Shown here one piece after another: positions 23,705-38,317 of a stretch of DNA of 64,000 bases; position 1 is the first letter of the stretch; each line of letters begins with the position of its first letter. Source of the DNA: Panaeolus papilionaceus (Eukaryota; Basidiomycota; Agaricomycetes; Agaricales); NCBI GenBank assembly GCA_015501605.1, contig JADNRZ010000003.1:124001-188000 (forward strand), in the 5' to 3' direction. The position numbers and the translations under genes were made by a program. The notes under the pieces are model-generated. The model saw only the letters and a program-made list of their open reading frames with translations. It made no database searches and had not been told where the DNA came from.

Positions 23705-26175
23705 CTAAAAATCATCCAAGTCAACCATAACCTCGTCAGGCTTTGACTCCTTCGCAGGTTCAGGCTCTGCCACAACTAACAAATCATCGTCACTATCATC
23801 CAACGAGACTGGCAACTCCTTTGGTATGTTGTCCTTGGGAGCGAACACACCAGAGCGTATCCTCGGCCCAGGTCTTGGTCCCAATGCAATATCCGTCCTC
23901 GAAGTTCGGACAGCCTCCAGAGCTTCCAACTATACAACATGTCAGACACACAATTAGATTTATACAAAATAACATTGGAAAAACATACCTTCTTCTGAGC
24001 ACCATCATGCGTACTCCTCTTCTGCCCTGGCTTCACAGACGGATCAAACCCAAGTGACTTTATAATGCTCGCAGAATACGACGTCGTCTTGCTCTTCTCC
24101 TGCATGGCATCATCAAACGCCTCCTCCCCACTCCCTTCATCATCAGTTCCATCGAATACCACTCTCTTCCTCTTCGCACTCTTCGCATCATCAGCCTTTT
24201 GCTTCCCCTTCGCACCCGCACCAGTCTTCGAGGCAGCATCTTTCGTTACCGCCTCCGCTTTTTCCTTCTTTGCAAACTCCCTAGCAGCCATAACAGCTTT
24301 CATCCCATCCTTATCCCTCATTAGCAGCTTCTTCAACGCTGCATCCGCCTGTGCATCCAGTCTCCTCTTCGCCTTGGCCTGCCCCTCTCTCCCCATATTC
24401 TCCGCAGCGAACATCGTTCGCGGGTCTGACGACGTGCCTGCTACGACGTGCCCTGACAAAACGTATGTTGAGCCGCCTTTGGGTTCGTCAGGTATCAACC
24501 CGTATTGTCGTTGAGGATCAAAGGCGGGGTTACGTTTGTGCGTGGATGTTGAGCTCATCCCGGATGTACTGGTGAAATAAAATAATTTAATCAGTCAAAC
24601 GTGAAAGAAATGAGAAAAATGGGTAGCATATACCCTGCTGTAAACTCAGGACGCGCTGCGCGTCGTCTCTTGACAGCAACTTGAACATGGAATTCGCAAA
24701 CGTCGCTAACACGTTTATCGCACCAGCTTCCACAGACTTTGCCATCTTGTCTCCGAGCATTACACCTCCCCAGGTCTCTAGCTCGTCCAATGACAATAAT
24801 AGAGGTCCCCGATTCTGGTGTCACGGCAAGCACATTATCCACAGGATGCGGTCTGTCGTTCGATTTCTAGATGTTATGCAAAGAAGAATGAGAAGATGCT
24901 TCAACCAAAAAAACAAAAACAAAAATGAACCTGAAAAGGCTTCAAAATCTTCGGATTCAATAGTGCAACCACATCCCCCTCCTTCACATCCGCAAATCGC
25001 TCATATGCACCCTTACTCCCCCCTCTATAAACCTTCTCAACACTCCCATCTGCACCCTCCATAACCTCAACCCTATCTGCCTCAAAAAGCAACAGATTCA
25101 AAAATGCATCCCCCCGAATCACCGCCTTGCCACCCGTCGCCGAACTCCCACTCGTGCGGGCTCCAAAATCAATGAGCTTGAAATTAATAAACCGCTTGCC
25201 CTTCTTCTCCGGCTCAGGCTGATTGTTTTTCTTCCTCCAATAATCCTTCTTGTTATCTTCGTCGTCTTCTTTTTCCAACGCGATAGGCGCACGCGTGAAT
25301 TTGATAGGCCCACGTTCGGCGATGACAGCGATGGTGACCCAGTCTCCGCCCACGGGGACTTCGTAGCCTTGTTTGTCTGGGAGAAGGCGGATACAGGAGT
25401 ATAGCTTTGAGGGGGAGAGGAAGTATCGTCCGACGAGGTAGTCTGAGAGGTCTTCGTGAGGGAGAGAACGAGATCTGCATACAGTAAATAGAGGATGAGT
25501 ACTTCATTTGATGAAATGAGATGAAATAAACACGTACATGAGGTGAATCCCAGAATGAGGTTCCACCTTCTCAAATAGCGGGTCATCACTCGGCGGATTA
25601 TGCTCATACGGACCAGGCTCCAGTTCCTCAATCAACGCAAGCCGCTCATCGCGCTTTGCCCCAAACTGCTCTTTCACAGGAATAACCTTGGGTGTCTCTG
25701 TGAACCCCACCGACCTCGACACAGGCACCTCTTCATCGTCGTCTTTGCGTCTCGCTGTCACCGAAGCGAGGTTGCTGAGCAGCTTTGACGGAGCAGGTGG
25801 GGCATATTTTTCTGCTTCTGCTTTGTCTTTCTTATCCTTGGATAGTGAAGATGAAAATGCTTTGGAGGCGGGTTGAAAGTTGGGTTGACGAATTGAAGGT
25901 CCTCTGGTGCGTTGGTCTTTAGGGTCGACCTTCCTCTTCTTTCCTGAGCACACTATTCAGAAAATTTTTACTATGAAGTTTCATGGTCACTCACGAGGAG
26001 ACGGCGTAGGTGGTGCTAGAATCGCAGGCCCTGCTGGCTTCGACTTTGAAGTCGAAGCTTTCGGTGCATCATCCTCAGTCTCTGGCAGCAACTGCTCCTG
26101 CAGTTGGGCTATTTGTCGTTTCAAAGCCTCTTGCGATTGCTTCTGGGCATCTTGCCGGCGTGTTGAGGACAGCAT
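23705..26175 (-). CDS. mcm10: DNA replication initiation factor MCM10
   Basis: The first ATG at 26175 gives MLSSTRRQDAQKQSQEAL, an N-terminal coiled coil as in other MCM10 proteins. A Ser/Pro linker and the central OB-fold follow (HEDLSDYLVGRYFLSPSKLYSCIRLLPDK across an exon junction, GGDWVTIAVIAERGPIKF, KEGDVVALLNPKILKPF). Next is the zinc finger with exact CX9CX11CX2H spacing (C-NARRQDGKV-C ... C-EF-H) and the adjoining IGRARDLGRC. The C-terminal part is charged, ending in an acidic DLDDF. There are about 640 residues in at least six exons; the stop is at 23705. MCM10 binds the CMG helicase, DNA polymerase alpha and single-stranded DNA at replication origins. Two ACGCGT boxes lie 58 and 124 bp upstream. 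The gene converges on ASF1. Internal exon borders are approximate. Confidence 0.93.
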
Positions 26176-26232
26176 TGGAGGGAACAAGGTTATGGTGACA
26201 CGGTGTAATGAGTGTCAACGTTGGCAGTCGCG

Positions 26233-26238
26233 ACGCGT
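26233..26238. promoter_or_regulatory. ACGCGT (MCB-like) box 1 upstream of MCM10
   Basis: ACGCGT lies 58 bp before the MCM10 ATG. With the second copy at 26299-26304 it forms a pair 66 bp apart, the kind of promoter used by MBF-regulated replication genes in yeasts. The function is inferred. Confidence 0.5.
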
Positions 26239-26298
26239 TATTTGGTTGTGCTTGTACGACGGGACGATCACGTGTGACCAATATTGAGTGGCAACGCG

Positions 26299-26304
26299 AC
26301 GCGT
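26299..26304. promoter_or_regulatory. ACGCGT (MCB-like) box 2 upstream of MCM10
   Basis: This second ACGCGT palindrome lies 124 bp before the MCM10 ATG. It sits within a longer GCG-rich stretch (aacgcgacgcgttg). Confidence 0.5.
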
Positions 26305-27293
26305 TGAGATAATTGGTGTTGTGCGATAATCGATACCACAACAGCTTTAGTACCTGCTAAACGCTATGTTTGATTTGAAGGTATCATAAATTCAGTAAAG
26401 TTAATTCTACTGAATCATATAAACACATGAACTGCTGGAGAAAATGACGAGTCTACATCACCTTTTACACGCACGTCTGGTAACTCTCAAAACCATTGGG
26501 AGCAGGAATTAACGTCTCCAGGCACACTTCAACTTCATTTCCCCAAAATTACCTAAACTGCTTCCGTTTCTATCTAGCATAATCCACGACAACCACCCTA
26601 ATCATAGACGCCCACTTCACAAAGGACATCTAATACTTCACAATAGCCTGTGCCACTCAAGACACAGATGAGAGCCACGATTAAATCTAACAATGAGATA
26701 CAAGGCTGCTGAATGACTCCTGTTCAAGTTGATAATGGAAAGCACCAGCTATAACAATTGGTGGACTCAATCGGCGAATAGCCGGGCAATTTCCTGGTAG
26801 AACGCGCTTAGTCATATCAGCATTACCTTTCTAGGATGTGCTGATCAGTTAGCCGCCCGATTTGGACGACCGCAGATTCAAGTAATCTACAGAAAATGCA
26901 CCTCCTGTAAGGTCTATTTCAATTGATTGTAGATATAACAATGGAAGTACAGCAAAAATAGTTATACGTCTTTGAATGGAACGAAAAAGAGGGAAATTGG
27001 GCCCAATCCAACCAATTTCCGGCAACACTCACTAAGGTGCGTGATGTTTGGGAGCCAAACATTGGGTTTTTATTAAAGTGCCCGTAGGCCTTCATTGTCC
27101 CATAGTTCTCTCTTGCTCTCGCCCACCACCCCCACTAATATTCCTGCGTCCGTCGACCTTGCATCCTGCACAACTTCACCTAACCAAAGACTCATCCAAT
27201 ACCTTCAATACTTTGCACCATTGTTTCACCACTTACACGACGAAATCAACTCGCTCCTCACGATTTTACCCAACTCTACACGCTGCTACCAAG
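26305..27293. other. Divergent intergenic region, no gene
   Basis: AT-rich sequence lies between MCM10 (-) and the hypothetical gene at 27294 (+). The final 250 bp carry a C/T-rich leader that stays open in the downstream frame but lacks an ATG before 27294. No conserved element was recognised. Confidence 0.45.
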
Positions 27294-28523
27294 ATGCCCG
27301 TCGTTCGTTCTGGCACCCCGCTTCCTGAAATCATATCCGCTCCAAACCCACCAGCCGCCCCCGCCCATAATGCAGTCGAAGTCTTATCGGAAGAACAACT
27401 TTACGAAATTCGACGCCAGCAAGATCTAAGAGGACCCAAGCCTAGGTATACTTACCTGATAGACTGGAGTAACCAACGATCAGAGCTCGATGCTCTCTTG
27501 CTACGCGACCCACATCTCGCTGCGAAAAAGCGGAAAGACAAGGCAGTCGCAGCGAAGAAGGCGAGGGACAGGAGACTCGCAGAGCTGGATCGAGAGTTTG
27601 CAGAGATTAGGCAAAGGTTAAGGAAGACGCTTCCTCCAGTCAATCCCATTGTTTTGGCACCTATCGCCCGCAATCCTCAACCGACCAATGGTAAGAGGAA
27701 GGCAAAGCCTCTTGCACGAAGCTCAACTACAATCCTGGATCTTACTGCTACTCCCCTCGACCTGGCCCCCATGCAGTCAGAGCTTCCAAGGAAACGAGCA
27801 AAGCCTCTTGGGCGAACATCGACCATCAGAGACTTGGAGGCCCCCTCACCGTCACCCAACACTACGGCCCCCACCACGTCGCAGGCCGATCACGCCGTCA
27901 CCATCAGACGCGTTCAGCCCCTCGCCAGAAGTTATTCGAGCAGTGATTTCATCCAGCCGGGTACTCAAGATACATCTAGACGTCGTTCTGGCAGGTCTAG
28001 CAGATCCCGACCTTACCCAAAGAGGAAACACACGAAGCCTATCCACCTGGAGCTCGAGAGGACCTACAGTTTTTGCACCATCGAGGAGCACAAGAAAGTC
28101 CAGGCAGACAAAGAGGACGAGGCCGCCCTCCAAGCTCTGGCGCTTCGTCTAAGCCCTCCGCCGGAACCTACGCCTGAGCAATTGGAAGCACTTAAGAAAG
28201 TACCTCAGAAGTTCGAGACAGTGCGGGCATTCTACGTGTATCGACCCAGCTATGGTCTGTGGTATAAAGTCTTCGTGAGGGAGGGCATACTCTATGATGA
28301 CCCCGACGAAGAAGATCTTAGGCACATATTCCCAGCTGGCTATGACGAAAGGATGAAAGAGGCTGTGACTCGAAGAGAGTACGTGGAGAGGAGCGACGGG
28401 TATCGGATTCGTGATTTCATTCCAGGCGTCAATCCCTTCAGCGAACTCAAACAGAAAGAAGAGGATATGGATATAGATATGGATACGGATAAGGACGCGG
28501 ATACGGTCATTGACGACGAGTGA
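27294..28523 (+). CDS. Hypothetical basic protein with three short repeats
   Basis: An intronless frame of 409 residues starts at the ATG in CCAAGATGCCC after a long C/T-rich leader. Residues about 70-110 are a Lys/Arg/Glu helix (KKRKDKAVAAKKARDRRLAE) likely to be a coiled coil. Three copies of a short motif follow at about 27698, 27796 and 27909: KPLARSSTTILDL, KPLGRTSTIRDLE and QPLARSYSSSDFI. A conserved-looking globular part lies near the C-terminus (FETVRAFYVYRPSYGLWYKVF, then DDPDEEDLRHIFPAGYDER). The end is a run of Asp/Met/Lys (DMDIDMDTDKDADTV). No signal peptide, membrane segment or known domain was recognised. Basic repeats with Ser/Thr after Arg could be phosphorylation sites, which is inference only. 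Confidence 0.75.
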   Translation: MPVVRSGTPLPEIISAPNPPAAPAHNAVEVLSEEQLYEIRRQQDLRGPKPRYTYLIDWSNQRSELDALLLRDPHLAAKKRKDKAVAAKKARDRRLAELDREFAEIRQRLRKTLPPVNPIVLAPIARNPQPTNGKRKAKPLARSSTTILDLTATPLDLAPMQSELPRKRAKPLGRTSTIRDLEAPSPSPNTTAPTTSQADHAVTIRRVQPLARSYSSSDFIQPGTQDTSRRRSGRSSRSRPYPKRKHTKPIHLELERTYSFCTIEEHKKVQADKEDEAALQALALRLSPPPEPTPEQLEALKKVPQKFETVRAFYVYRPSYGLWYKVFVREGILYDDPDEEDLRHIFPAGYDERMKEAVTRREYVERSDGYRIRDFIPGVNPFSELKQKEEDMDIDMDTDKDADTVIDDE

Positions 28524-29633
28524 TCAACCGGGCTTGTGTTCATAGCTGTCAGTCATTGGCCTTTACTCGAATTTCGAACCTTCGGAATGGCATCTTCTGT
28601 TTCTATGGACATTATCTTCTTTTTGTCTTTATCTTTTCGTTTTATCTCATTTTATTTTTTTTCCTATCTCTCATCTGCTGATCATTTCATCACATTATTC
28701 CGGAATCCACTGACCACAGTTTCATCTCGCATTCTCATTTATTTCTTCATCATTCGGAACATATCACGTAGCATATCATCACGCATCGAACACTTCATCA
28801 TATAAGAAATCATATACATCTATCATCGATTCTTATTTTATCTCCCGTTCGCATTTCTCATACCTCACTATCCATGTCATTTGTGCTATCGTTTCTTCAT
28901 CCCCCCATCTGCATTTCTATCATTGTTGTCCATAGCATTCGTCCTTCAATCATGTTGTCCTGTATTCACGTATGTAGTCAGTAGTTTACAATCAATAGAT
29001 GTAGTATCGTTGTTGTACGTCTGAGGGCTCATAAAAGGCCCAAGGACGTTGAAAGAGCGAAGGAAGTTGATCGAGTGTCGTCGAATGGCACGGCCCGTCG
29101 ATGGGATGATCGAACTCTCGTACTCATGGATAACATGACATCTTGGACGATCGAAACTTTTCGAAATACTTGCTGAAAATGTGCACATGTCAAATGGTTC
29201 AGGTGTCTTTTCGAAGCCGTAAGAGAAAACGGAGTCCCGAGTTGGAGGTAGCAATGTGGGTCATATGAGCGAGCCATTGAGGGAAAGCCAGCTTTCCGCT
29301 TATTATGAACACAACTCAGGTCAGCATCGAACGAAACCTGCAAGAAGGTCGTAGTAATTAGTTTTGGCACCAGGAATATTACATACACCAAAGTCCTGTT
29401 CGTCCCACCAAAACGAAAGATAAAAATAGGCTAGATAAAAGGTCCACACATATTCAAGAAAAATCACACAAACCCAGCCGGGGTGAGATAACTAACGACA
29501 GGCATAGCGAGAAATCCAGGTAACGAACTAAAAATAACTCAATGTCCAGACGAAATCTCAGTCAGATGACGATCCAAAGGGACAAAAAACGCACCCACAG
29601 TCCAACAGCATCTCCGAGCTGGCAGTGTTAGCG
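28524..29633. other. Convergent intergenic region, no gene
   Basis: T/C-rich sequence (28560-28940) fits the 3' untranslated region of the upstream gene. The remainder, up to the stop of the minus-strand gene at 29634, has only short featureless open frames. Confidence 0.45.
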
Positions 29634-30330
29634 TCATGACGCTCTCTGATCCCCACTCGCAAATCCTCCCTGTACATCTCTCAACGTTCCCAGATCCATA
29701 ACATGCGCGTGCCCGTTCCCATTCAAGTTCCCACTACCACTCTCATTCCCATTCCCCTCCTGCCCTCCACTCAGATCAGGTTCCCTCCACGCTTGCGTAA
29801 CCTTCCGAATATGCTCTGACAGCGGCTCATCATCCGAGCCTCCCAGACTCGCATTGTCGTCGTCGTAGTCGTCGTGCAAGAACTCGTTAGCTGGTGGCCC
29901 GTCGTCTGTGCTCAGTCGTATTTGGCCTTCTGAGGGTTCGCCGCGGAGTGTTTTTAGTCTGTGAAACAAAATGAAAGAAGGTGGTTAGACAGGGGCTTGT
30001 TGGGTGTGTTGAAGTAGGAATTGGTGAATATGAAAGCACGGTGCGGTATGAAATGTTTTTGTGGCGAGCCAGCGATAAATGGGATACTCAACTGGTGGGA
30101 TACGACTCTTCTCAGCGCAGAGGCCCTTCTCCAGAGGATGAACAGCAGACATAGCGTGCCAATGGTAAACAAGAACAACAGAAGACTAGATCCTATAGGT
30201 TCAGGTTTGGGTGATTCCCGAGGTTCTAGTATACAAAAATGAGCATCAATTCATTGAAAACGAAGCATGAAGCCCAGGTTGGTTCATCGGCTATGCAGAA
30301 ATAGGCTTTACCTCCAGGTACGGGCGACAT
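29634..30330 (-). CDS. Small single-pass membrane protein, unknown function
   Basis: Exon 1 (30312-30330, 19 nt) encodes MSPVPG. Exon 2 starts at 30225 and gives EPRESPKPEPIGS followed by one hydrophobic segment (LLLFLFTIGTLCLLFILW) and a positive RRASALRRV. Exon 3 starts near 29957 and encodes an acidic/Ser-Gly tail (PPANEFLHDDYDDDNASLGGSDDEPLSEHIRKVTQ cut across two conserved-looking patches) with an Asn/Gly-rich stretch and a stop at 29634. Joining exon 2 to exon 3 in phase needs a GTTGAG donor, which is weak. The product has about 155 residues. The arrangement predicts a short extracytosolic or luminal N-terminus, one helix with positive flank inside, and a cytosolic tail. No family was recognised. 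It lies upstream of ornithine aminotransferase on the same strand but is probably an independent gene. Confidence 0.55.
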
Positions 30331-30898
30331 TTTAGCGAGAGTTCTGACGAATTCAGTGAAGAACAGTCAGGGTTAAAGGGGTAAATATAGTTAAAGAGGG
30401 GCGTTTATGAACCTGGCTTGATTTGAGCTAGAATGCTGCAAGCGCCTTATGAGGTTCCTGAAGGGCTGTCGCGACTGCGGCAGGTTGCAGTGGTGGTGGT
30501 TGGGTTCAAGTTGAAGCTCTTGCTATTTTGAGAATTCAATTAATTGGCATGTGGCGTCCAGGCTCTTTCATGCTCCCACCACTGCTACTGCCAACAAGGG
30601 GGATAGAAAGAGGAAATGAACACCTTTATAAATTATTTCATTCTTTTTCTCCTTTCAATCCGGATTAATGTATGTTGAAACACCAGTGGCAAATTCATTG
30701 CAATGTCAATGCTGACAAGGTAGATACAATGGGTGAAGGTAGGTAAGTATTATACAGGATAAATAATCATCAAGATCAATCAATACATGGGAGATATGAG
30801 GAGCAGAAGATATATGATGATGGTGAATAGTAGTTGAGATGAAGAGAGAACGAAAAAATAAAACAAAAAACAAAGGGAAATCAGCGAAAGCCCAACAT

Positions 30899-33305
<2,407 letters not shown>

Positions 33306-34906
33306 GGTTCAAGAGGTTCAAATATACAAGGTTCGTCGTGAATTTGTGTGGTATGAGGTGCAAGTGTATGTCAGATATGATCTGGGAAAGGGGGATAAGG
33401 AGAGACGAAACAGCCGATCTCCTTTATATACCTCCGATTTTATGTCTCTTTTTGGTTGCAATTTGGGGTTGGTCGCTCCAAGCCCATCATGCTCCGCCCG
33501 TTTGCCTCGCATCCATGCTTTGACGCTGTCCATTTCATCATCAATTCAAACTTTCCACAAAACACCGGCCAGGGACTACTTATGTATGTTTCCTGCACCC
33601 TGCGCTTCCAAGCGTTCAAAGTTGCATTTTGCTCGCGTCCTACCTCTTCACATCTCCCATTTTCCATGGGTTCTACAAGCCTTCCTTGGCTTTGCAGGGA
33701 CTGGTTTAAAAATAGGCTGCTTAAGATAAGATATAATATAGACCACGGCTGATTCACTGGCTCAACATCGCTATAATTGGACCCCAGCGTTTTCGCTTTC
33801 GGCATGGTCAGAGTCCACGGACGTCCGCGAGCCGTGCCTCGAGGTCAAGGATGGGACCGGCACTAGAGCTTTAAAGTGTAAAAAGGGTAGTGGTGACGAG
33901 ACACCCCTACCACGAATGGGAATCTGCGAGCGTTGACCAAGCCCACGCCTGCCATTCAGCGACATTTCTTGGAAAACGCTCTGACAAGCGCAGATTGAGA
34001 TTGAATCAAGATTGAATTTGGGGCTCTTTTCATTGCCACATCGACATATGAAAAAAAGGCGAACTGGCAAGAAACATCTTTTTTACATCATTTGCTCTGT
34101 GGTGTCAATATACCACATGCTCCGCCCATTTTGCGAGAAGAGCACTAATCGGCTGAAAGCCGGCACCAGCGTGCTTCAAGCCAATTGATGTAGCTAAGCA
34201 CAACACTCGAGTTGGGCAACGTGGAAGCAATTGTCGACGGCAAGTCCCACCACATAGTGACGCATGAGAATCGATAGTTGCGCTCATGAGGCTTCAAGAG
34301 GCCGAGATGAGGACGACAAAGCACCAGGGTATGCATTACGACGCCAAGGCTATTACGGAAATGCAATTTGAATCTGGTACCGGGGTGGCCCCGAGCATCA
34401 CAACTGTTATCTAGCTTTCGATTAGGCATAGACGGTTATCTCTCAATTTCGATATCAAAGTCATCTTGTGGCGGGATAAGCGGCATTAATGTGGAGATCA
34501 AGGAAGAAGGACTGGTCTGAAAAGCTACCACCCATTCATTAATACAAAGATCTGTATATCAATTGCTGTCAGGAACTGAATGCTGCTACTGTGCAGATAG
34601 TGGCTACCTTAACATCTAGAATAATAGACAAACTTTTTGGGCATCATAGCTGCTAAGCTAGTTCTTATCGACGAAGGATTTGTTCAATGCTTGAGTTCAA
34701 AGACGGATGTAGCTTCGACCAGTCTATATCACAACGAGCGTCAAGTCTCCATCACTGATTAACGCTGCTTCCCTTCTCCGTAACGTTTTAAACCCCATAA
34801 AATGACTCATTTTCTTGAGTCGCATGATCCTTTCTTATCTATACATAACAAGTCCATTATAACGTAATAACGAAAGACACCCTTATCTTTATGCAATTCT
34901 TATTCG
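33306..34906. other. No supported gene
   Basis: A 1.6-kb stretch lies between the ornithine aminotransferase start and the stop of P450-A. It holds the aminotransferase promoter on the left. The open frames are short, overlap on both strands and have no domain or splice support. Confidence 0.45.
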
Positions 34907-37087
34907 TTAGAACTGATACCCCTTGCTTCGTGTGGAATCAATAAGGTCACGCCATTCCTTCGAGCGTACCACGAAGTCGCATTCAAAAGGCGACTTGTGC
35001 CTGCATGGTATTAAAATTATCAGCCACAAATGGGATTAGCACAGAGAGTGTACCCGTACATGAGTAGGCCTTCATCATCGAAGTCATGGTTAATCTCGAT
35101 CTCATTGCCATGCTCATCCTTCGGCTTGTTCAGGTTAAAGCAGGCCAGCACTGACGCAATAACAAGGAACATCTGTTCGAACCTCGTTAGAAAGATACCC
35201 GACATGCAAAGAAAACAATGCGTACAGTGCTGCTGGCAACATATTGTCCGACACAAACCCTATAATCGACGTTAAAGTATATTCCTAGTATGATGTGTCG
35301 CTCATGCTTACCGTCTCCCAAACCCATAAGCCAAGATACGGTCATCGTTGTTCAAGTTGCCATTCTTATCGAAAAACCTATCGGGGTTGAATTCGTACGC
35401 GTCGGCTCCGTAACGATTCTCATCGCGATTAATTGCCCTAAAGTTGAAACATCAGTACCCAGAAAAACCACAAAGGGGAGAGGGACGAAGGACGCACCAG
35501 ACATTCGGGATGATCGTAGTCCCTGTTGATTGTTTCGTTCGAGAGGTTCAATTGATGCAAGATTGACATCATGACCCACCTTTCGGGATAAAGTACCCTT
35601 TGTACCAGTCATCTCTAATGTTCGCGTGTGGGGCGCCAACTGTCAAGGGAGGGCACCATCGAAGGACTTCACGATAGATTGCTTCGATATAAGGCAAGGA
35701 TGGTCTATCTTCAAATGTCGGAAGGCGAGGAGGCGACCCAAGGGCTTTATCAAGCTGAGCTTGTGCTTTTGCTTGAATTTCGGGGTGCATGACGAGGTGA
35801 TAGAACAATGCTCGTGTTGCTGATATAGTCTGATAGACAAACGAATTATGAGTATGACTAAAATGTTCATAAGTTATAGTACGGACCGTGTCGGATGCGC
35901 CTATACTCGAGTATTTTTGTATGAGTCAAAGCAAATATGGTACATCAAGAAACACGCGTACCAGCATAGACCGTAAGGGCGACATCGAGCATCATCTTTT
36001 CTTCTTCCTGGGTGGCGCCCGCTGTTTGTTTTTTCTCTAAGAAATTGCCCATTAACGACGGGATCGCCTTGCCACTCGCCTACAAAATGGACCTGTCAAC
36101 AACTCGCAAGGAATGGCATCACAAAATAAAAGGTACCATGTCCTTAACCAAAGACTCCATTGGGATCCTCTTCATCTCGTTCGTAAGGTGCCTGACTTCT
36201 TTGGCCATACGTTGCGTCCATGTCCACGGGACGTATTTGAACATAGGGAAGACATTGACCAAACTGCCACCTGGAGAGAATACCTTGGTCCCGAGTTCGA
36301 TGCTCTTGTCTGCAGCTTCGATAACCGGATCATCAAGGGATTTCACATCATATCCATACATTGTCGTCAATGGGATTGAGATGGAGAGCCTGTCCAACAT
36401 AACTTAGTTAAGGAGACGAGCAAAAAAAAACAAACTAAAAACACGCACATCTTGTTATGATCATCGAACCGTTTTGGGGTGTCCAATAATCCCGCAAGCA
36501 TATCATGTGCCTTGCGATATTGGATCGGATGAAACTGGGAGGCAGTTTGTGCTTTGAAGTTCTGTTGGCAGATGCGTCGACGCCGACGCCATGGGTCCCC
36601 GTAACCGAGAGCTGCAATATTATAATCCCATCCCAGCCTACCAAACTTAGTAGGTCCGGCTCAAATCCGAAACAAGAGATGTACCCACAAGTCTATAGTA
36701 GCAAATTCTGGCCGATCTGAGTATATCGCTGCTCTCCTGTCAAACAGTTCCTCTGCATCCTCTCGTGAATTGAGCACCATAATCCGGTTCCCAATGGCAT
36801 AAAGGTGGATGATGCTACCTATAGTATGATAGAACAGCTTCATCAGTCGAACGTCGGAAGGTTTTGAATCGATCCAGCTTACTTCCAGCCTGCTTTGAGT
36901 ACTCCAAATACCTCTTTCCTGGTTGCTTGAACGGAATGTCGAGAGCGTTTCCTATGAGAAAGCGCGGCTTGGGTCCAGGGGGTAATGGCTCATCTTTCCG
37001 TAACGCATATCTGGCTAAAATTGCAGCGCCTCCAAGTACAAGCAGAGTAGTTAGAGTGGAATCAGGCCAGTTAATGTAGTCAGACAT
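34907..37087 (-). CDS. Cytochrome P450 monooxygenase, copy A
   Basis: The start MSDYINWPDS is at 37087 and the stop after ...GYQF at 34907. It has one N-terminal membrane helix followed by the Pro-rich hinge LPPGPKPRFLIGN. Other P450 motifs are present in order: MVLNSREDAEELFDRR, the I-helix GASDT, the K-helix ExxR (EVLR in YIEAIYREVLRWCPPL), FNPDRFFD, and the haem loop FGRRVCVGQY across an intron, with the proximal Cys ligand. The protein has about 515 residues in a dozen or more exons with 50-60-bp introns. It should be an ER-anchored monooxygenase using a P450 reductase; the substrate is unknown. Copy B at 42919-45090 is a close paralogue with the same C-terminal KPKDEHGNEI/RPKDEHGNEI signature and ...GYQF end. 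The genes between them point to duplication followed by insertion or rearrangement. I cannot assign a CYP family with confidence. Confidence 0.9.
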
Positions 37088-38312
37088 GTTGGTAGTTCTG
37101 AAAGGGAAGTGAAGAGTTCAACATTCCTAAGTAGCATCTCCCAGACCTGACAGTTGCAACCTGAGAGGTCATGGGACTGGATGTGTCAATTTCCCTGGAT
37201 AGCAGATAAAGACACATGTATGTCTATAATGCGTATAAGTATAATTAGTTGAGAGTGCAATTGATATGTGTGGGACATCAATACATTTCTAGAAAAGGCT
37301 TTCTCCAGTGGATAGACCGTGGGCAGGTTTGTCCCATTTTTGTTCCGTGATTCAATTATAAATTATAATCAGTCTTATTTGGAGGCGCAGTGATTGGATA
37401 TTGGAACACCTGGTGGTTGGACGAGTGCACGGATGATGAACATAAATTCGTCGATATGATCGTCATGAAGTGAGATGAGCAGAGTTGCAGGTGGCAGACC
37501 TGAATGCGTGTTCTCCCGAATTCTCACGCTGCTCGATTCATTTGCGGGGTTATTTCACTTCCAGGCCCGTATCAATGATTCAATCACTGAGAGCTTCGAC
37601 GTGTATATTTATCTTTCTTTTTGGTAGTATAAGGGACAAGGCTGTCAATGTATTTTCCTTGACAGTGAAAGTAGTAGTACAGATTCTGGAACTAATGAGA
37701 TATCTTATTTCGGCATCAGAATATCTCAACAGTACTGGGATCACTCAGAACCGCTGATCATGAATATACTCCAAGTCAGGCTGACTGATACCCTTTGTAG
37801 CGAGCAGTTATAAAATTGAGAGACACCTCTCTTTTTATTTAAATCAGATGCTACTCAAGGCTCATATGTAACAATCCTCAAAGATATTATATTATCATCA
37901 GCTGCGAAGTGGACTATGGAAGACATAGATTGTAGTTCAAGATGTACACTCCCACTTACCAGCTCGTCTGCCAGGACATGCCGGCCTGTAGACATCAATT
38001 CCCGCGATAGGGCCTAGGGAGGGGTTGCTCTTTGCCTATGCACCAGTGGTAGCCTCCTGGGACAGGCGCAACAAAAAGCCCTCCTTCGAAACCTTGAACG
38101 GAGAAATAAAATCAGGACAACATCAGGTATGAGCCTCATGGCCCACATCTCACTGCTGTGTCAGTCTCCCCGTTTTCAGCTATCCCCTGGTAAAGCAACA
38201 CTTTGCATTTGACTAGTACATATATGTGACTATGAATTTCAGCTGTATCCGATATGTTTGATTTTATCACGTGTACTTATGTGTTGCAAGGACCTAACAC
38301 TGGAACATATGG
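37088..38312. other. No supported gene
   Basis: The P450-A promoter and AT-rich intergenic sequence lead up to the transposable element's target duplication at 38313-38317. The short plus-strand frame at 37485-37757 shows no domain. Confidence 0.45.
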
Positions 38313-38317
38313 TCGAG

